From positions 1 to 43,119 of the forward strand of contig CANJIU010000086.1 in NCBI GenBank assembly GCA_947474365.1: DNA of 43,119 nucleotides. The letters are read 5' to 3'. This stretch comes from Opitutia bacterium (GTDB taxonomy: Bacteria > Verrucomicrobiota > Verrucomicrobiia > Opitutales > Opitutaceae). Of the stretch, positions 17,017 to 26,275 are shown piece after piece. The notes under the pieces are model-generated. The model did no database searches, was not told the origin of the DNA, and saw only the letters and a list, made by a program, of their open reading frames with translations. The position numbers were made by a program, and so were the translations under genes. Numbering within the stretch: the first letter of the stretch is position 1; every line of letters begins with the position of its first letter.

Positions 17017-18981
17017 TCAGGAACGCGCCTTCACCTCACCGAGCGGAACGGTGCGTACGCGGATGTTCTTGAAAGCGGCGGAATCCATTATTTTCTGCGT
17101 CCGAGTTTGGCTGCGGTCCGACCAGAGCGAAGACACGGATCCGTCGACACGGCGAATGCGGAGGTTGTCGACGTAGACGGTGTAGGTACCGGGGGTACCG
17201 CCGGAAAAGACAAGTCCGTGGCGACCAAGCGGGCCCGGGGCGGTGCTGCTCATGCCCACAACGCGATGCTCCCAGACGCCGGCGCCACCGCGGATTTCAG
17301 GGCCCGCGGCCTGCTCCCGGCCAAACTGGTCGATGCCGTCGCCGCGCTTGAAGAAAACCTGCATTGATTTGCTGTCGTTGCCCTGGAACGGCGAGTAGAA
17401 GAAGCCGCGCGGGAGCGCCCCGGGAGCGGTGGCGAGATCGAACTCGACCCAGTCGGTGGCTTGCTGAAATCCGTCCCACGATGCGATGGGAACAATCAGT
17501 CGATCCTTGGGCTTGGCCTCGGCCGTGACGGTGACCGTGACCTCAAGGACGTCGCCTTCGGGAGCCGGCTTCGCATCGAAGGCCATCGGAGCGGGAGTAT
17601 GGGAAAGGGCAGTATGGAGCGAGTCGGTCCACGCGTTCATCTTCAGGACGAGCGACTGCACGACCGCAGGATTCGCATCGGCGACGTTGGTCATTTCACT
17701 CTCGTCCTTCCGGATGTCGTAAAGCTCAAAGCGATCGTAGTAGCGGTGTAGCTTCCACTGCACGGTGCGAAGTGCGTCCTGCCCGTGCCAGGCCCAGTAA
17801 TAGCTTTCGACGGGGCTCTCGGTGCGCGCCCGCAGGGCGGGCCAGAGGTTGCGGCCATCGAGTGGCCGGGTGGCGGGCATTTTCGAATCGGTCATCGCAA
17901 TCAGCGTCGGGAACATGTCGAGCGCGCCACAGAGCCCGTCCCACCTCGTGCCGCCAATGAGGCCGCCTTTGGGCCAGTGGACCACGGTGGGCAGGCGCAC
18001 GCCTCCATCGTAAATCGTGTGCTTGGCGCCGCGGAGCGGAAGACTGCTGCCGGCTTCCATGGCGCCGTTGTCGCTCGTGAAGACGAGAATCGTGTTTTCG
18101 GTCAGGCCGAGGCGATCGAGTTCGGCCACGATCGCCGCGACATTTTTATCGAGGGCGCGCAACATCGCGGCGTGCGTGCGCTTTTCGGCGGTGGTGGCCT
18201 TCGGGCTCGCGGCGGGCAGCGCGGCGCCAATGGTCGGTTCGATTTCGGCAAGATCGTCGTCCTTGGCCTGCAACGGAGCGTGCACGAGGTGAAACGGCAC
18301 GTAGCAGAAGAACGGTGTGTCCTTGCTCTCACCGATGAACTCCAGCGCGTGGCGCGTGATGAGGTCCTCGGTGTAACCGGCGTCCTGCGGGCGAAATTCC
18401 CGGTTGTGCCACCAGCTCACGGGGCCGCGCCCCTGCACGGTACGACGATTGAAATAATCCGCGCCGCCACCGTAGTAAACCCACGCCTCGTCGAAACCGT
18501 GGGCGTTGGCGCCAAGACCGCCCTTGAGTTTCTTGTTCGGCATGGACTTCCACGCCTCGGCAAACGCGGCGCGATACTCGGTGGTGTCAGGATCGTCCCC
18601 GTTGTGCCATTTGCCAAAGACGCCGGTGCGGTAGCCGTTGGCTTTGAATCCCTCGGCGATGGTAATCTCCTCGGCCGCAAGTTCGCCGCCGACCTCGGGA
18701 CCCGTGCCGACCCGAAAGGGGTGGCGCCCCGTGAGCAGCATGGCGCGCGTTGGCGAGCAAACGCACCACCCCATGAAGGTGTTCAACTCCACCCCGCGCG
18801 CGAAGAGCTTGTCGATGGCCGGAGTCGGAATCTTGCCGCCGTTGCGGCTGAGATCGCCCCAGCCGAGGTCGTCGGCGAGAAGGTAAACGACGTTGGGTTG
18901 GCGCGCGGCGGCGGACGCCGGCGCGGCGGCGCAGATCAAGGCCAGGGCGGCGAGCGCAAACGTTGGGGGCAGGAACTTCAT
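17017..18981 (-). CDS. Secreted S1-family sulfatase with extra C-terminal beta-rich domain
   Basis: 654 residues, longer than a typical 450-550-residue S1 sulfatase. Signal peptide 1-25 (ending PASAAA). The catalytic domain has D37-D38 in LLADDLGWGD, nucleophile C75 in CSPTR (75-79) and the FGKWHNGD motif. After about residue 475, the region beginning EGDVLEVTVTVTAEAK continues for some 180 residues of beta-rich sequence (SWDGFQQATDWVEFDL; GTPGTYTVYVDNLRIRR). It looks like a carbohydrate-binding or lectin-like module with a C-terminal basic tail. The stop codon of the preceding sulfatase overlaps this start (ATGA, 18978-18981), indicating one operon. The substrate is unknown; the binding module would fit action on an insoluble polymer. 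Confidence 0.92.
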   Translation of the reverse strand: MKFLPPTFALAALALICAAAPASAAARQPNVVYLLADDLGWGDLSRNGGKIPTPAIDKLFARGVELNTFMGWCVCSPTRAMLLTGRHPFRVGTGPEVGGELAAEEITIAEGFKANGYRTGVFGKWHNGDDPDTTEYRAAFAEAWKSMPNKKLKGGLGANAHGFDEAWVYYGGGADYFNRRTVQGRGPVSWWHNREFRPQDAGYTEDLITRHALEFIGESKDTPFFCYVPFHLVHAPLQAKDDDLAEIEPTIGAALPAASPKATTAEKRTHAAMLRALDKNVAAIVAELDRLGLTENTILVFTSDNGAMEAGSSLPLRGAKHTIYDGGVRLPTVVHWPKGGLIGGTRWDGLCGALDMFPTLIAMTDSKMPATRPLDGRNLWPALRARTESPVESYYWAWHGQDALRTVQWKLHRYYDRFELYDIRKDESEMTNVADANPAVVQSLVLKMNAWTDSLHTALSHTPAPMAFDAKPAPEGDVLEVTVTVTAEAKPKDRLIVPIASWDGFQQATDWVEFDLATAPGALPRGFFYSPFQGNDSKSMQVFFKRGDGIDQFGREQAAGPEIRGGAGVWEHRVVGMSSTAPGPLGRHGLVFSGGTPGTYTVYVDNLRIRRVDGSVSSLWSDRSQTRTQKIMDSAAFKNIRVRTVPLGEVKARS

Positions 18982-20537
18982 GATTTCTTCTTGGCTTTGC
19001 CGTTTTTCTTGGCGCCGGCCGGAGGCGCGTCGGCACCAGCCGCCTCGGGATCCCCACCCTCGCCCTGGTCGGCAAGGTTGGCGGGATCGTAGCGCTTGGC
19101 TTTCGGATCACCGCTGGGATTCGGCTTGGGGAAATACGCCCCGGCCGCCTTCAAACCCTCCATCAATTGTCGCTGCAGCTGGCCGGTTCGTTCCGGGCTG
19201 GCCGCGGCGAGGTTGGTCTTTTCGCCAAGGTCGCGCCGCAGGTCGTAGAGGAAACGTTGGTCGGGCCACTCGTACCAATACATCAACTTGGTCTCGCCCA
19301 CGATGAGTGCAGACGCCGGTGGCGAAACCCGGTAATGCGGGTAGTGGAAGAAAAGCGGACGGTTGTTTTCCACCTCCGTCGGTGAAGCGCCGAAGAGAAA
19401 GCGTTTGAAACTCACGCCGTCGATATTCGGACCGAGCTTGGCGGTTGCACCGGCGAAATCGGCAAAGGTCGGGAGGAAATCGTAACCGACCACGTTGACC
19501 GAGCACCGTGAGGCGGCCGCAATCCCCGGCCCGCGCACAATGAGCGGAACCCGGATGCCGCATTCCCAGAGCCACCACTTCGCGCCGCGCAGCGGGTCGT
19601 GGGATTCGTTCCACACGCGATAGCCGTTGTCGGTGGTGAAAACGACGTAGGTATTCTCGGCGAGTCCGAGCACATCGAGCTTCTGCAGGAGCCGCCCGAT
19701 CGCGGTGTCGAGATCCTCGGCCATGGCGGTGCCGTGTATCGTATTGGAGCGTTCGCGCGGGTTCTCGATTTTCGCGAAGACGGGATCGTTTTGATATTTC
19801 GCCAGGGTTTTCTTCGTCGCCTGATAACGGGCGTGGGTGGCGTAATGGGACACCTGGAGGAAAAAAGGCCGGCCGGCCTTCGCCTGACGCTCGATGAAAT
19901 CGACACTGCGCCGTGTGATGCTGAACATCAGCTTGGGATCGTCCGACGTATCGGATCGCCCGCCCGTCGCCGCGTCGATCGGCTGGCAGGTCTTGTTGTC
20001 GGTGTCGCCATCGCTTTCGTCGTAGCCGTGCTTCGCCGGTCCGCCGCCATAGAGGTGCCACTTGCCGAAATGAGCGGTGGCGTAGCCGGCGGATTTGAAG
20101 AGGTCGCCAATCGACGGGAACCGGATGTTGCCCTGCGGCTCGGGCTGGAGCAGCGGTCGATCGGCGTCCTGCCCGCGCGTGAGGTATTGCACCGTCCCGT
20201 TGGTCTTTTCGCCGAAGCCGCCGTTCCCGCTGTAGAGATGGCGCGCCGTCATCATGCCGGTTTGGATCGAGCAACGCGACGGGCCACACATGCCGGCGGC
20301 CGCGTGGGCGTTGCGAAAGGTCATGCCCTGCGCGGCGAGTTTTTCCACGTTGGGCATGTGACGGAAAGCCATCGCCGATTCCGGCAGTTCGGCACCCATG
20401 CGGACCGGCGTGCCGAACCAGGGCATGTCGTCGATCAGGATGAAGACGATGTTGGGTGGGCGGATGTCGGCCGCGGAGGCACGCAGGCCGAGTCCGATAC
20501 TGAGCAGGGCACCGAGGAGAGGAAGGAGGCGTTTCAT
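18978..20537 (-). CDS. Secreted S1-family sulfatase with lysine-rich tail
   Basis: 519 residues. Signal peptide 1-22 (ending LRASA). Catalytic features: D36-D37 in ILIDDMPWFG, nucleophile C84 in CGPSR (84-88), the FGKWHLYGGG motif, and FTTDNGYRVW near the metal site. The CGPSR core differs from the CSPTR/CTPTR cores of its neighbours and fits subfamilies acting on other glycan positions. The last 35 residues are low-complexity and end GAKKNGKAKKKS, a basic tail also seen in two other sulfatases here. It overlaps by 4 bp with the genes on both sides, so it is translationally coupled within the operon. Confidence 0.92.
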   Translation of the reverse strand: MKRLLPLLGALLSIGLGLRASAADIRPPNIVFILIDDMPWFGTPVRMGAELPESAMAFRHMPNVEKLAAQGMTFRNAHAAAGMCGPSRCSIQTGMMTARHLYSGNGGFGEKTNGTVQYLTRGQDADRPLLQPEPQGNIRFPSIGDLFKSAGYATAHFGKWHLYGGGPAKHGYDESDGDTDNKTCQPIDAATGGRSDTSDDPKLMFSITRRSVDFIERQAKAGRPFFLQVSHYATHARYQATKKTLAKYQNDPVFAKIENPRERSNTIHGTAMAEDLDTAIGRLLQKLDVLGLAENTYVVFTTDNGYRVWNESHDPLRGAKWWLWECGIRVPLIVRGPGIAAASRCSVNVVGYDFLPTFADFAGATAKLGPNIDGVSFKRFLFGASPTEVENNRPLFFHYPHYRVSPPASALIVGETKLMYWYEWPDQRFLYDLRRDLGEKTNLAAASPERTGQLQRQLMEGLKAAGAYFPKPNPSGDPKAKRYDPANLADQGEGGDPEAAGADAPPAGAKKNGKAKKKS

Positions 20538-21808
20538 TTGGAGGCGGGCGTGGGGATGGGAAGTTCGTCGACCGCGGCGAGGTCGCCGCGGATGACGCGG
20601 CCCGCAAGGCCCGTGAGCCGGAGGTAGTGATCCGAAGGCAGGTCCTCGTAGGTAGCGAACTGCACGCCTTCGCCGACGGGCGGCGCATTGGTGACCTTGA
20701 AGATCGCCGTGCCCTCATCAACCTCGTCGAACATCGCGACGTAGAGCATGTCGGCACCCGCGCGCTTGGCGGCGGTGATTTGCGACCAGAAGAAGCGCCC
20801 TTGCAGGCGGGGGATCGCATTGAGCGGTGCGTCTGGTTTCATGTTGTGCCAGCTGAAACCGGGAAAGGCCACGGGGAGAAAATCGAGGTTGCGCTCCCGG
20901 CACCACGCGAGATCGGGTTGCCAGACGGTGATCGCATGCGTACTCGCGGCCTCCGGCGTGCGGTAACGGCCGGGCGTCCACGGCGAGATCACGTCGGCAA
21001 GCTGAATGAGTTCGAGCAGCGCGGGATCGGCGACGGAGTCGCGGGTTTGCGTGCGCCAAAAACTCGGCACGCCGAGCATAACCGCGAGTCCCCTCCCCTG
21101 TTGGTCGTCCTTGAGGAAGGTGATGATCTTGCGCCAGTCCTCGAGCGAGGGCCGGGGTTTATCGTCGTCCTTGAAACCGCAGCCCCAAAGAGCAAGCAGC
21201 GGCTTGCCGCGATGCCGCAGGTAGGCCGGGTCGGCCGTGAGGCGCGTCTCGCGCACCAGCTTTTTCCAATCGTCGATCAACACGTCAGCCTTGCCCGGCG
21301 CGAGGCTGCTGAGGTCGTACATCAGCGCATAAACGCGGCCGTGTTGGCGGGCACCGGCGCGGATGTTTTCGAGCACAGCATTGTTCGCCGCGAGCGACGT
21401 GCCGCGCGACAGCGAGTTGATGAAGCGTTGCACGAACACACCGTCGATGCCGTGCTCCTGCATCCACGCGAAATGGCGGAGCACGGTCGGACGGCGATAG
21501 GAGCTGAACACCTCCGCGGGCGTGCCGTCGGCATGGCGAAGGTCGGTGGGAAACCGCTCGTTGGCGGGAAACTCACTGAGGTCGGGCCAGAGATCGACCC
21601 GCACATTACCCGGCGCTGGCCTCGCCCCTCCCTTGGTCCAATGGTTGTAACCGCGCTTGGCGCCATCACCCTCGGCGTTGAACCAACCTTGGTAGCCGAC
21701 CATGACTTTGCCGGTGAGGGTCGACGAATCGACGCGCGGAGCTTCGGCGCCGAAGGCGGCCGCGATGGCAGACGAAAAAACGAGGACAATAAAGACGGAG
21801 TATCTCAT
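20534..21808 (-). CDS. GH71/GH99-like glycoside hydrolase
   Basis: This 424-residue secreted enzyme resembles the GH71/GH99-like hydrolases often labelled xylosidase/arabinosidase. Signal peptide 1-20 (ending AAAFGAE). Recognisable stretches are VMVGYQGWFNAEGDG, RHFAWMQEHGIDGVFVQRF and, near the C-terminus, LYVAMFDEVDEGTAIFK. The acidic residues of the last segment occupy the place of the catalytic NEWHEGT-like loop of GH99. It is the only glycosidase in the operon, so it probably cuts the glycan once the sulfatases have removed sulfate groups. It overlaps the downstream sulfatase start by 4 bp and lies 26 bp after the upstream sulfatase stop. Linkage specificity cannot be deduced. Confidence 0.82.
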   Translation of the reverse strand: MRYSVFIVLVFSSAIAAAFGAEAPRVDSSTLTGKVMVGYQGWFNAEGDGAKRGYNHWTKGGARPAPGNVRVDLWPDLSEFPANERFPTDLRHADGTPAEVFSSYRRPTVLRHFAWMQEHGIDGVFVQRFINSLSRGTSLAANNAVLENIRAGARQHGRVYALMYDLSSLAPGKADVLIDDWKKLVRETRLTADPAYLRHRGKPLLALWGCGFKDDDKPRPSLEDWRKIITFLKDDQQGRGLAVMLGVPSFWRTQTRDSVADPALLELIQLADVISPWTPGRYRTPEAASTHAITVWQPDLAWCRERNLDFLPVAFPGFSWHNMKPDAPLNAIPRLQGRFFWSQITAAKRAGADMLYVAMFDEVDEGTAIFKVTNAPPVGEGVQFATYEDLPSDHYLRLTGLAGRVIRGDLAAVDELPIPTPASK

Positions 21809-21834
21809 GAAAAGGGACAGGCGCAGCTCGCTGG

Positions 21835-23256
21835 TTACTTGTCGGGGTCGTCGGTCTTGATGTAGGTCTTCGGCAGGTTAGCGACCCAGGCGGCAAGCCT
21901 CGCGGAGAGATTCTTCACCACATCGGGATGTTGGGAGACGAGATTATGTTTCTCCCCGGGATCGCTGCCGATGTCGTAGAGCGCAACTTCGGCTCCGTTC
22001 TTGCGCGTCGGGCGGATAAGTTTCCACCGGCCTTCGCGGATGCAGGCATCGCTGCCGACCGCACTGGTTTTCCACAGTAGTGGTTTCGTGCGCACGTGCG
22101 CACCTTGGCCGAGCCACGCCGCGGACGTGTCTTCGCCGTCGAAGTCGTTCGCATTGATCGTGACGCCCGTGATCGCGCACAACGTCGGCAGCCAGTCGGC
22201 GCCACTGAGGACGGACTTGTCGTCCACCCGCTGCGCAGGCACGTGGCCGGGCCAGCGCACGATCCACGGCACGCGCACGCCGCCCTCGAACATCCCGTGC
22301 TTGCCGCCGCGAAACTCGCCGGCGTAGCCCATCGCATCAAGCCGGGCATATTCGACCTCTTTGCCGCCCGCCTTGGTCTTGGCGCGCTTCCTTTTCTTGT
22401 CGGGATCATCTTCCGAGCTCGCCCGGATGTCAGCCGGGCCTTGGTCGCTGCTGAAGACGACGATGGTATTGTCCCGCAGGCCGAGTTCATCGAGTCGTTT
22501 CAAGAGCCGGCCAATATCGTCGTCCATCGAGTTGATGTCCGCGAGATAGCGACGCATGTGCTCGCTGACATCCCCGCCGCGGGCCCGGCAAATCGCGAAT
22601 TTTTCACGCATCGCGGCCGAGAATTTCGATTCATCCACCACCACATCCTTGAACCGATCCACATAACGCGGCGGCGGCGCGATCGTGTGATGCGAGATGT
22701 GACTCCAGACGTTCAGGTAAAAGGGGCCGCTCCGGTGCTGCTCCAAGAACGTGATCGCGTCGTCGTAGATGTGCGCATCGCGACTGCCGTGGCCGTCGGA
22801 TCGTTTTTTCCGGCCACCTTCCTCGGCCTCCGCGCCGACGGTATCGATGCCGTACGTACCGTTCTTTGCCTCCGGCCCCATGTGCCATTTGCCAAAATGT
22901 CCGGTCGCATAGCCGTTCTTGTGCAGCAACTCGGTGATCGTGACACGGTCCGCGAAGCCGCCGTTCGCCGGATAGGTGCTGTAGCGGGCGGGCAGCCACG
23001 AAGTCATCAGGCCGGTGCGGGCCGGGCAGCAGGTTACGCCGGTCGCGTAGAACTGCGTGAAGCGCGTGCCCTCGGCCGCCAGTCGATCGATGTTCGGCGT
23101 CCGCGCGTAGGGATGCCCATAGCAACCGAAGTCGGCGAAGCCGGAATCGTCGGCGAGGATGAAGATGACGTTGGGTTTCGCCGGTGGCGCAGCGGCGTGG
23201 AGCGACGCCAGCGAAGCCAGCAGCAAAACGGAGAGAGCGAGAGCGACGGGTTTCAT
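21835..23256 (-). CDS. Secreted S1-family sulfatase (CCPAR active site)
   Basis: 473 residues. Signal peptide 1-22 (ending SLHAAA). Asp pair D36-D37 in ILADDSGFADFG; the active-site core is C76-C77-P-A-R80, where C76 is the expected formylglycine precursor; the FGKWHMG motif is present. The Cys at the variable second position is uncommon compared with Ser/Thr in neighbours. A central lysine/arginine-rich insertion (DPDKKRKRAKTKAGGKE) interrupts the domain. The start at 23256 gives the signal peptide; a 30-codon upstream extension has none. It lies 1 bp after the stop of the preceding sulfatase, so it is in the same operon. Confidence 0.92.
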   Translation of the reverse strand: MKPVALALSVLLLASLASLHAAAPPAKPNVIFILADDSGFADFGCYGHPYARTPNIDRLAAEGTRFTQFYATGVTCCPARTGLMTSWLPARYSTYPANGGFADRVTITELLHKNGYATGHFGKWHMGPEAKNGTYGIDTVGAEAEEGGRKKRSDGHGSRDAHIYDDAITFLEQHRSGPFYLNVWSHISHHTIAPPPRYVDRFKDVVVDESKFSAAMREKFAICRARGGDVSEHMRRYLADINSMDDDIGRLLKRLDELGLRDNTIVVFSSDQGPADIRASSEDDPDKKRKRAKTKAGGKEVEYARLDAMGYAGEFRGGKHGMFEGGVRVPWIVRWPGHVPAQRVDDKSVLSGADWLPTLCAITGVTINANDFDGEDTSAAWLGQGAHVRTKPLLWKTSAVGSDACIREGRWKLIRPTRKNGAEVALYDIGSDPGEKHNLVSQHPDVVKNLSARLAAWVANLPKTYIKTDDPDK

Positions 23257-23257
23257 G

Positions 23258-24871
23258 TCACAGTTTGGACTGAGATTTCTTTTGCTTGGGCTCCATTTCC
23301 TGCCGCTGGCCATCGGCCAACACGGGTCGCTGGCGCACCGATTCAAGGAGCGGCGATTTCACGCGAACGAGCCAGTCGGTCAGGAGCCCTTTCATCCGCG
23401 TCGCCTCGCCGCGGTATTTCTCGCGATCGGGATTGCGGCCAATGAGGTTGTTCAGCTCGTGCGGATCGGTCTGGAGATCGTAGAGCGCGTCGAGCGACTT
23501 GTTGGTGACATTGCGGCCGAACAAAAACTTCCAGCGCCCATCGGTCACCATGAAGCCGGGCAACTGAGCGGCGGGCCATTCGGAAACCGCGATGCGGCCG
23601 GCGCCGTTTTCCTTGCCCTCGATCAGCGGGCGAAGACTGCGTCCCTCGGTCGGCCGGGCCGGTTGGTTGAGGTAGTCGAGGATCGTCCCGAAGAGATCGA
23701 GCTGGGAGGCCGGGGCGTTGACGACGGTTTTGGCCGGGATCACGCCGGGCAGACGCATCAGGAGCGGGATGTGCACCGAGCCTTCGTAAAAGACGAACTT
23801 CCCGTGCAGGCCGTGCTCGCCCAGTTCCTCGCCATGATCGCTGGTGAAGATGACGAGCGTGTTTTGCGCAAGGCCGAGTTCGTCGAGGCGGTGAAGGATT
23901 TTCCCGACCCAGTCGTCGATCTCCGCAACCATGCCATAGTAAATCGACGTCATCTGACGGACGTTTTGCGGATCGCGGTAAAGGGCGTCGATGGCCGATT
24001 GGGTGCGATCGACATAAGGCGAGTTCGTACGCGGATCGGCGAGGCTCGCGGGCACCGGAATCTTTTCCGGCGCGTATTGGCTGTAATACGGCTCCGACAC
24101 CATCATCGGCGGATGCGGCGGATCGATGGAGAGGGTCAGGGTGAAGGGACCTCCCTTGAGGCGCTCGAGGGCTTCAAGGCCTTCCTTGGCCGTGTAGGCG
24201 GTGCTGCTGTACTCCGGCGGGATGTCGAGGCAGCCGTAGGAATCGGACTGGGCCGATTTGGTCGGGTTGGCCTTGCCGTAGTTCTCATCGAGGGGAATCG
24301 GCGTATAAGGCCACACCCCGTTTTTCTGAACAAGCTGGCCGGGGAGCGGATCGCGCCGCGGAACGTTTTTGCGGACGTATTCGCGGTAGGCATCAGAGTC
24401 GGACATATCGGCTTTGCTGCCGGGAGGCCGGTTCTTGCCGTTGAGCCAGCGGACGGGGCGGGTGTAGTCGGCGGTCATCCGATAGGGCGCGTGCCATTTC
24501 CCGTAGTATTCGCCGCGGTACCCGTTCCGCAGCAGCAGTTGGTCGAACGAAAGCAAGGTGGCGGGGAAATCCGCCGTATCCACGTTGGCATTGCTCCAGA
24601 CATGGTTCGATTCGAGGGCGTGGCCGGTGAGGATGACGGTGCGCGCGGGCACGCAAACCGGGCACGACGAATAGAACTTGGAAAAGCGCGCGCCCTCCGC
24701 GGCGAGCCGGTCGAGGTTGGGGGTCTTGAGGACGGTATTGCCGGCGCAGCTCATGGCGTCCCAGCGCTGCTGGTCGGTCATGATGAAGAGCAGATTGACC
24801 GGGCGTTCGGCGGCAGAGGCGCCACCGCCGATCAGAAACGCGAGAACGACGAGGGCGCGGCGGAAAATCAT
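23258..24871 (-). CDS. Secreted S1-family sulfatase of the TDQQR type
   Basis: 537 residues. Signal peptide 1-21 (ending GGASAAE). The first metal-binding motif is FIMTDQQRWD (D33-Q34 instead of Asp-Asp), typical of the sulfatase group that includes choline-sulfatase-like and many polysaccharide sulfatases. Nucleophile C73 lies in CVPAR (73-77) followed by TVILTGH; YGKWHAPY and TSDHGEELGEHG are further active-site motifs. The C-terminus is basic and ends PKQKKSQSKL. The start at 24871 overlaps the upstream sulfatase stop (ATGA). The upstream in-frame extension of about 98 codons is rejected because it lies inside that neighbour and lacks a signal. Confidence 0.92.
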   Translation of the reverse strand: MIFRRALVVLAFLIGGGASAAERPVNLLFIMTDQQRWDAMSCAGNTVLKTPNLDRLAAEGARFSKFYSSCPVCVPARTVILTGHALESNHVWSNANVDTADFPATLLSFDQLLLRNGYRGEYYGKWHAPYRMTADYTRPVRWLNGKNRPPGSKADMSDSDAYREYVRKNVPRRDPLPGQLVQKNGVWPYTPIPLDENYGKANPTKSAQSDSYGCLDIPPEYSSTAYTAKEGLEALERLKGGPFTLTLSIDPPHPPMMVSEPYYSQYAPEKIPVPASLADPRTNSPYVDRTQSAIDALYRDPQNVRQMTSIYYGMVAEIDDWVGKILHRLDELGLAQNTLVIFTSDHGEELGEHGLHGKFVFYEGSVHIPLLMRLPGVIPAKTVVNAPASQLDLFGTILDYLNQPARPTEGRSLRPLIEGKENGAGRIAVSEWPAAQLPGFMVTDGRWKFLFGRNVTNKSLDALYDLQTDPHELNNLIGRNPDREKYRGEATRMKGLLTDWLVRVKSPLLESVRQRPVLADGQRQEMEPKQKKSQSKL

Positions 24872-26250
24872 GGCGCGGGGGCGTTTTTCTTTTTGCGATC
24901 CGCCTTGGCTTTTTTCGGCGCTTTTTCGGCCGAGGATTCCATCCCGTAGCGTTTGCCTTCGCCCTTGATGGGGTTGGCCATCTCGGCGAGCCACGCGTCG
25001 TGGAGCTTGGTCAACTCGGCAACTTTTTCCGGCAGGGTTTTCGCGAGGTCGTTTTTCTCGGAGATGTCCTTGCTCAAATCGAAGAGCCCAATCTTCCCTT
25101 TCTCGCCGACGAGCTTCCAGTCGCCGGAGCGTACGGCCCACCAGCCTTCTTCGCTGCCGGAACACCAGAACAAATTGCGCGGGGTCGGCGCGGTTTCACT
25201 CCGGAGTAGCGGGAGAATATTTTTCCCATCGAGCCTCTTTTCGGTCGGCGCGTCCACTCCGACGGCGGCGAGCACCGTAGGCAAGATGTCGAGCGAACTG
25301 ACGACGGCTTGGTTCTCGCCGGGCTTGAGCTGCGCCGGCCAGCACACGAGGAACGGAACGCGGATGCCTCCTTCGTAGTCCGAGTGCTTGCCGGCACGCA
25401 ACGGCGTGTTGTTGGCGGATTGCGGCAGCGGACCACCGTTGTCGCTGATGAAAAACAGGAGCGTATTTTCCCACACGCCTTCGCGCTTGAGCTTCGCAAC
25501 GACGTTGCCGATAGCGTCGTCCATCCGCTTACCCATCGCGAGGAGGGTATTGCGGTCCTTGTTGCCCGTGTTGAATTTCGCGATCTCGTCGGCAGGGGCC
25601 TGGAGCGGGGCATGGACGGCGTTGAAGGCGAGATAGAGAAAGAACGGTTTGGCTTTCCGGCGCTCGATAAAGGCAACGGCTTCGTTGCCGAAGTGATCCG
25701 TCAGGTATCCGTCCAGCTTGACCGGCGTGGTGCCGCGGTAGATCGGGTCGTCAGGGTCGTTGAGATTGTAGTAATCGTGTGCGCCGCGACCGAGAAAACC
25801 GAAGACTTCGTCGAAACCGCGGAGGGCCGGACTCCATTCGGGAGTGGGCCCGAGATGCCATTTTCCAATCTGCATCGAAGTGTAGCCCGCGGGCTTGAGG
25901 AACTGCGGAAAGATCTGCTCGTGCATCGGCACGCCGGAGCCGGCCTCGCCCGCGGTGTAAAGCCCGAGGCGCTGTTGGTAGCGGCCCGTCATCAGACCGG
26001 TGCGTGTCGGCGAGCAAACGTGGCCGGTGACATAGCCCTGGCGGCAGATCACACTTTCCCTGGCCAGTCGGTCCAGATTCGGCGTCACGACTTCCTTCGG
26101 GTGCTGGGGATTGAAGAGCACATCGGCGTAGCCGAGATCGTCCGCGACGATGAGCACGACGTTGGGCGGATGCACGGTGGCGGCGCGGCACCCGATGATG
26201 GCCGCGGGGAGCGCGAGGGCGAAGAGGAGAAGGAAGCGGAGCGAAGGCAT
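24868..26250 (-). CDS. Exported S1-family sulfatase, possible lipoprotein
   Basis: 460 residues. N-terminal export signal ends PAAIIGC, where I-I-G-C21 fits a lipobox, so the enzyme may be lipid-anchored. Asp pair D37-D38 in IVADDLGYAD, nucleophile C79 in CSPTR (79-83) followed by TGLMTGRYQ, and IGKWHLG. The C-terminus is strongly basic (KAPKKAKADRKKKNAPAP). It is the first sulfatase of the operon, starting 25 bp after the receptor stop at 26276, and is coupled to the next sulfatase by ATGA. The ATG at 26250 begins the signal; a 26-codon upstream extension overlaps the receptor gene end and is not supported. Confidence 0.92.
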   Translation of the reverse strand: MPSLRFLLLFALALPAAIIGCRAATVHPPNVVLIVADDLGYADVLFNPQHPKEVVTPNLDRLARESVICRQGYVTGHVCSPTRTGLMTGRYQQRLGLYTAGEAGSGVPMHEQIFPQFLKPAGYTSMQIGKWHLGPTPEWSPALRGFDEVFGFLGRGAHDYYNLNDPDDPIYRGTTPVKLDGYLTDHFGNEAVAFIERRKAKPFFLYLAFNAVHAPLQAPADEIAKFNTGNKDRNTLLAMGKRMDDAIGNVVAKLKREGVWENTLLFFISDNGGPLPQSANNTPLRAGKHSDYEGGIRVPFLVCWPAQLKPGENQAVVSSLDILPTVLAAVGVDAPTEKRLDGKNILPLLRSETAPTPRNLFWCSGSEEGWWAVRSGDWKLVGEKGKIGLFDLSKDISEKNDLAKTLPEKVAELTKLHDAWLAEMANPIKGEGKRYGMESSAEKAPKKAKADRKKKNAPAP

Positions 26251-26275
26251 GGCTGGGGAACGAAGGGTGCTGAGG

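Noticed and set aside
19108..20820. Long alternative minus-strand frame over a sulfatase
   Set aside because: Arg-rich shadow of the true sulfatase frame, with no recognisable motifs.
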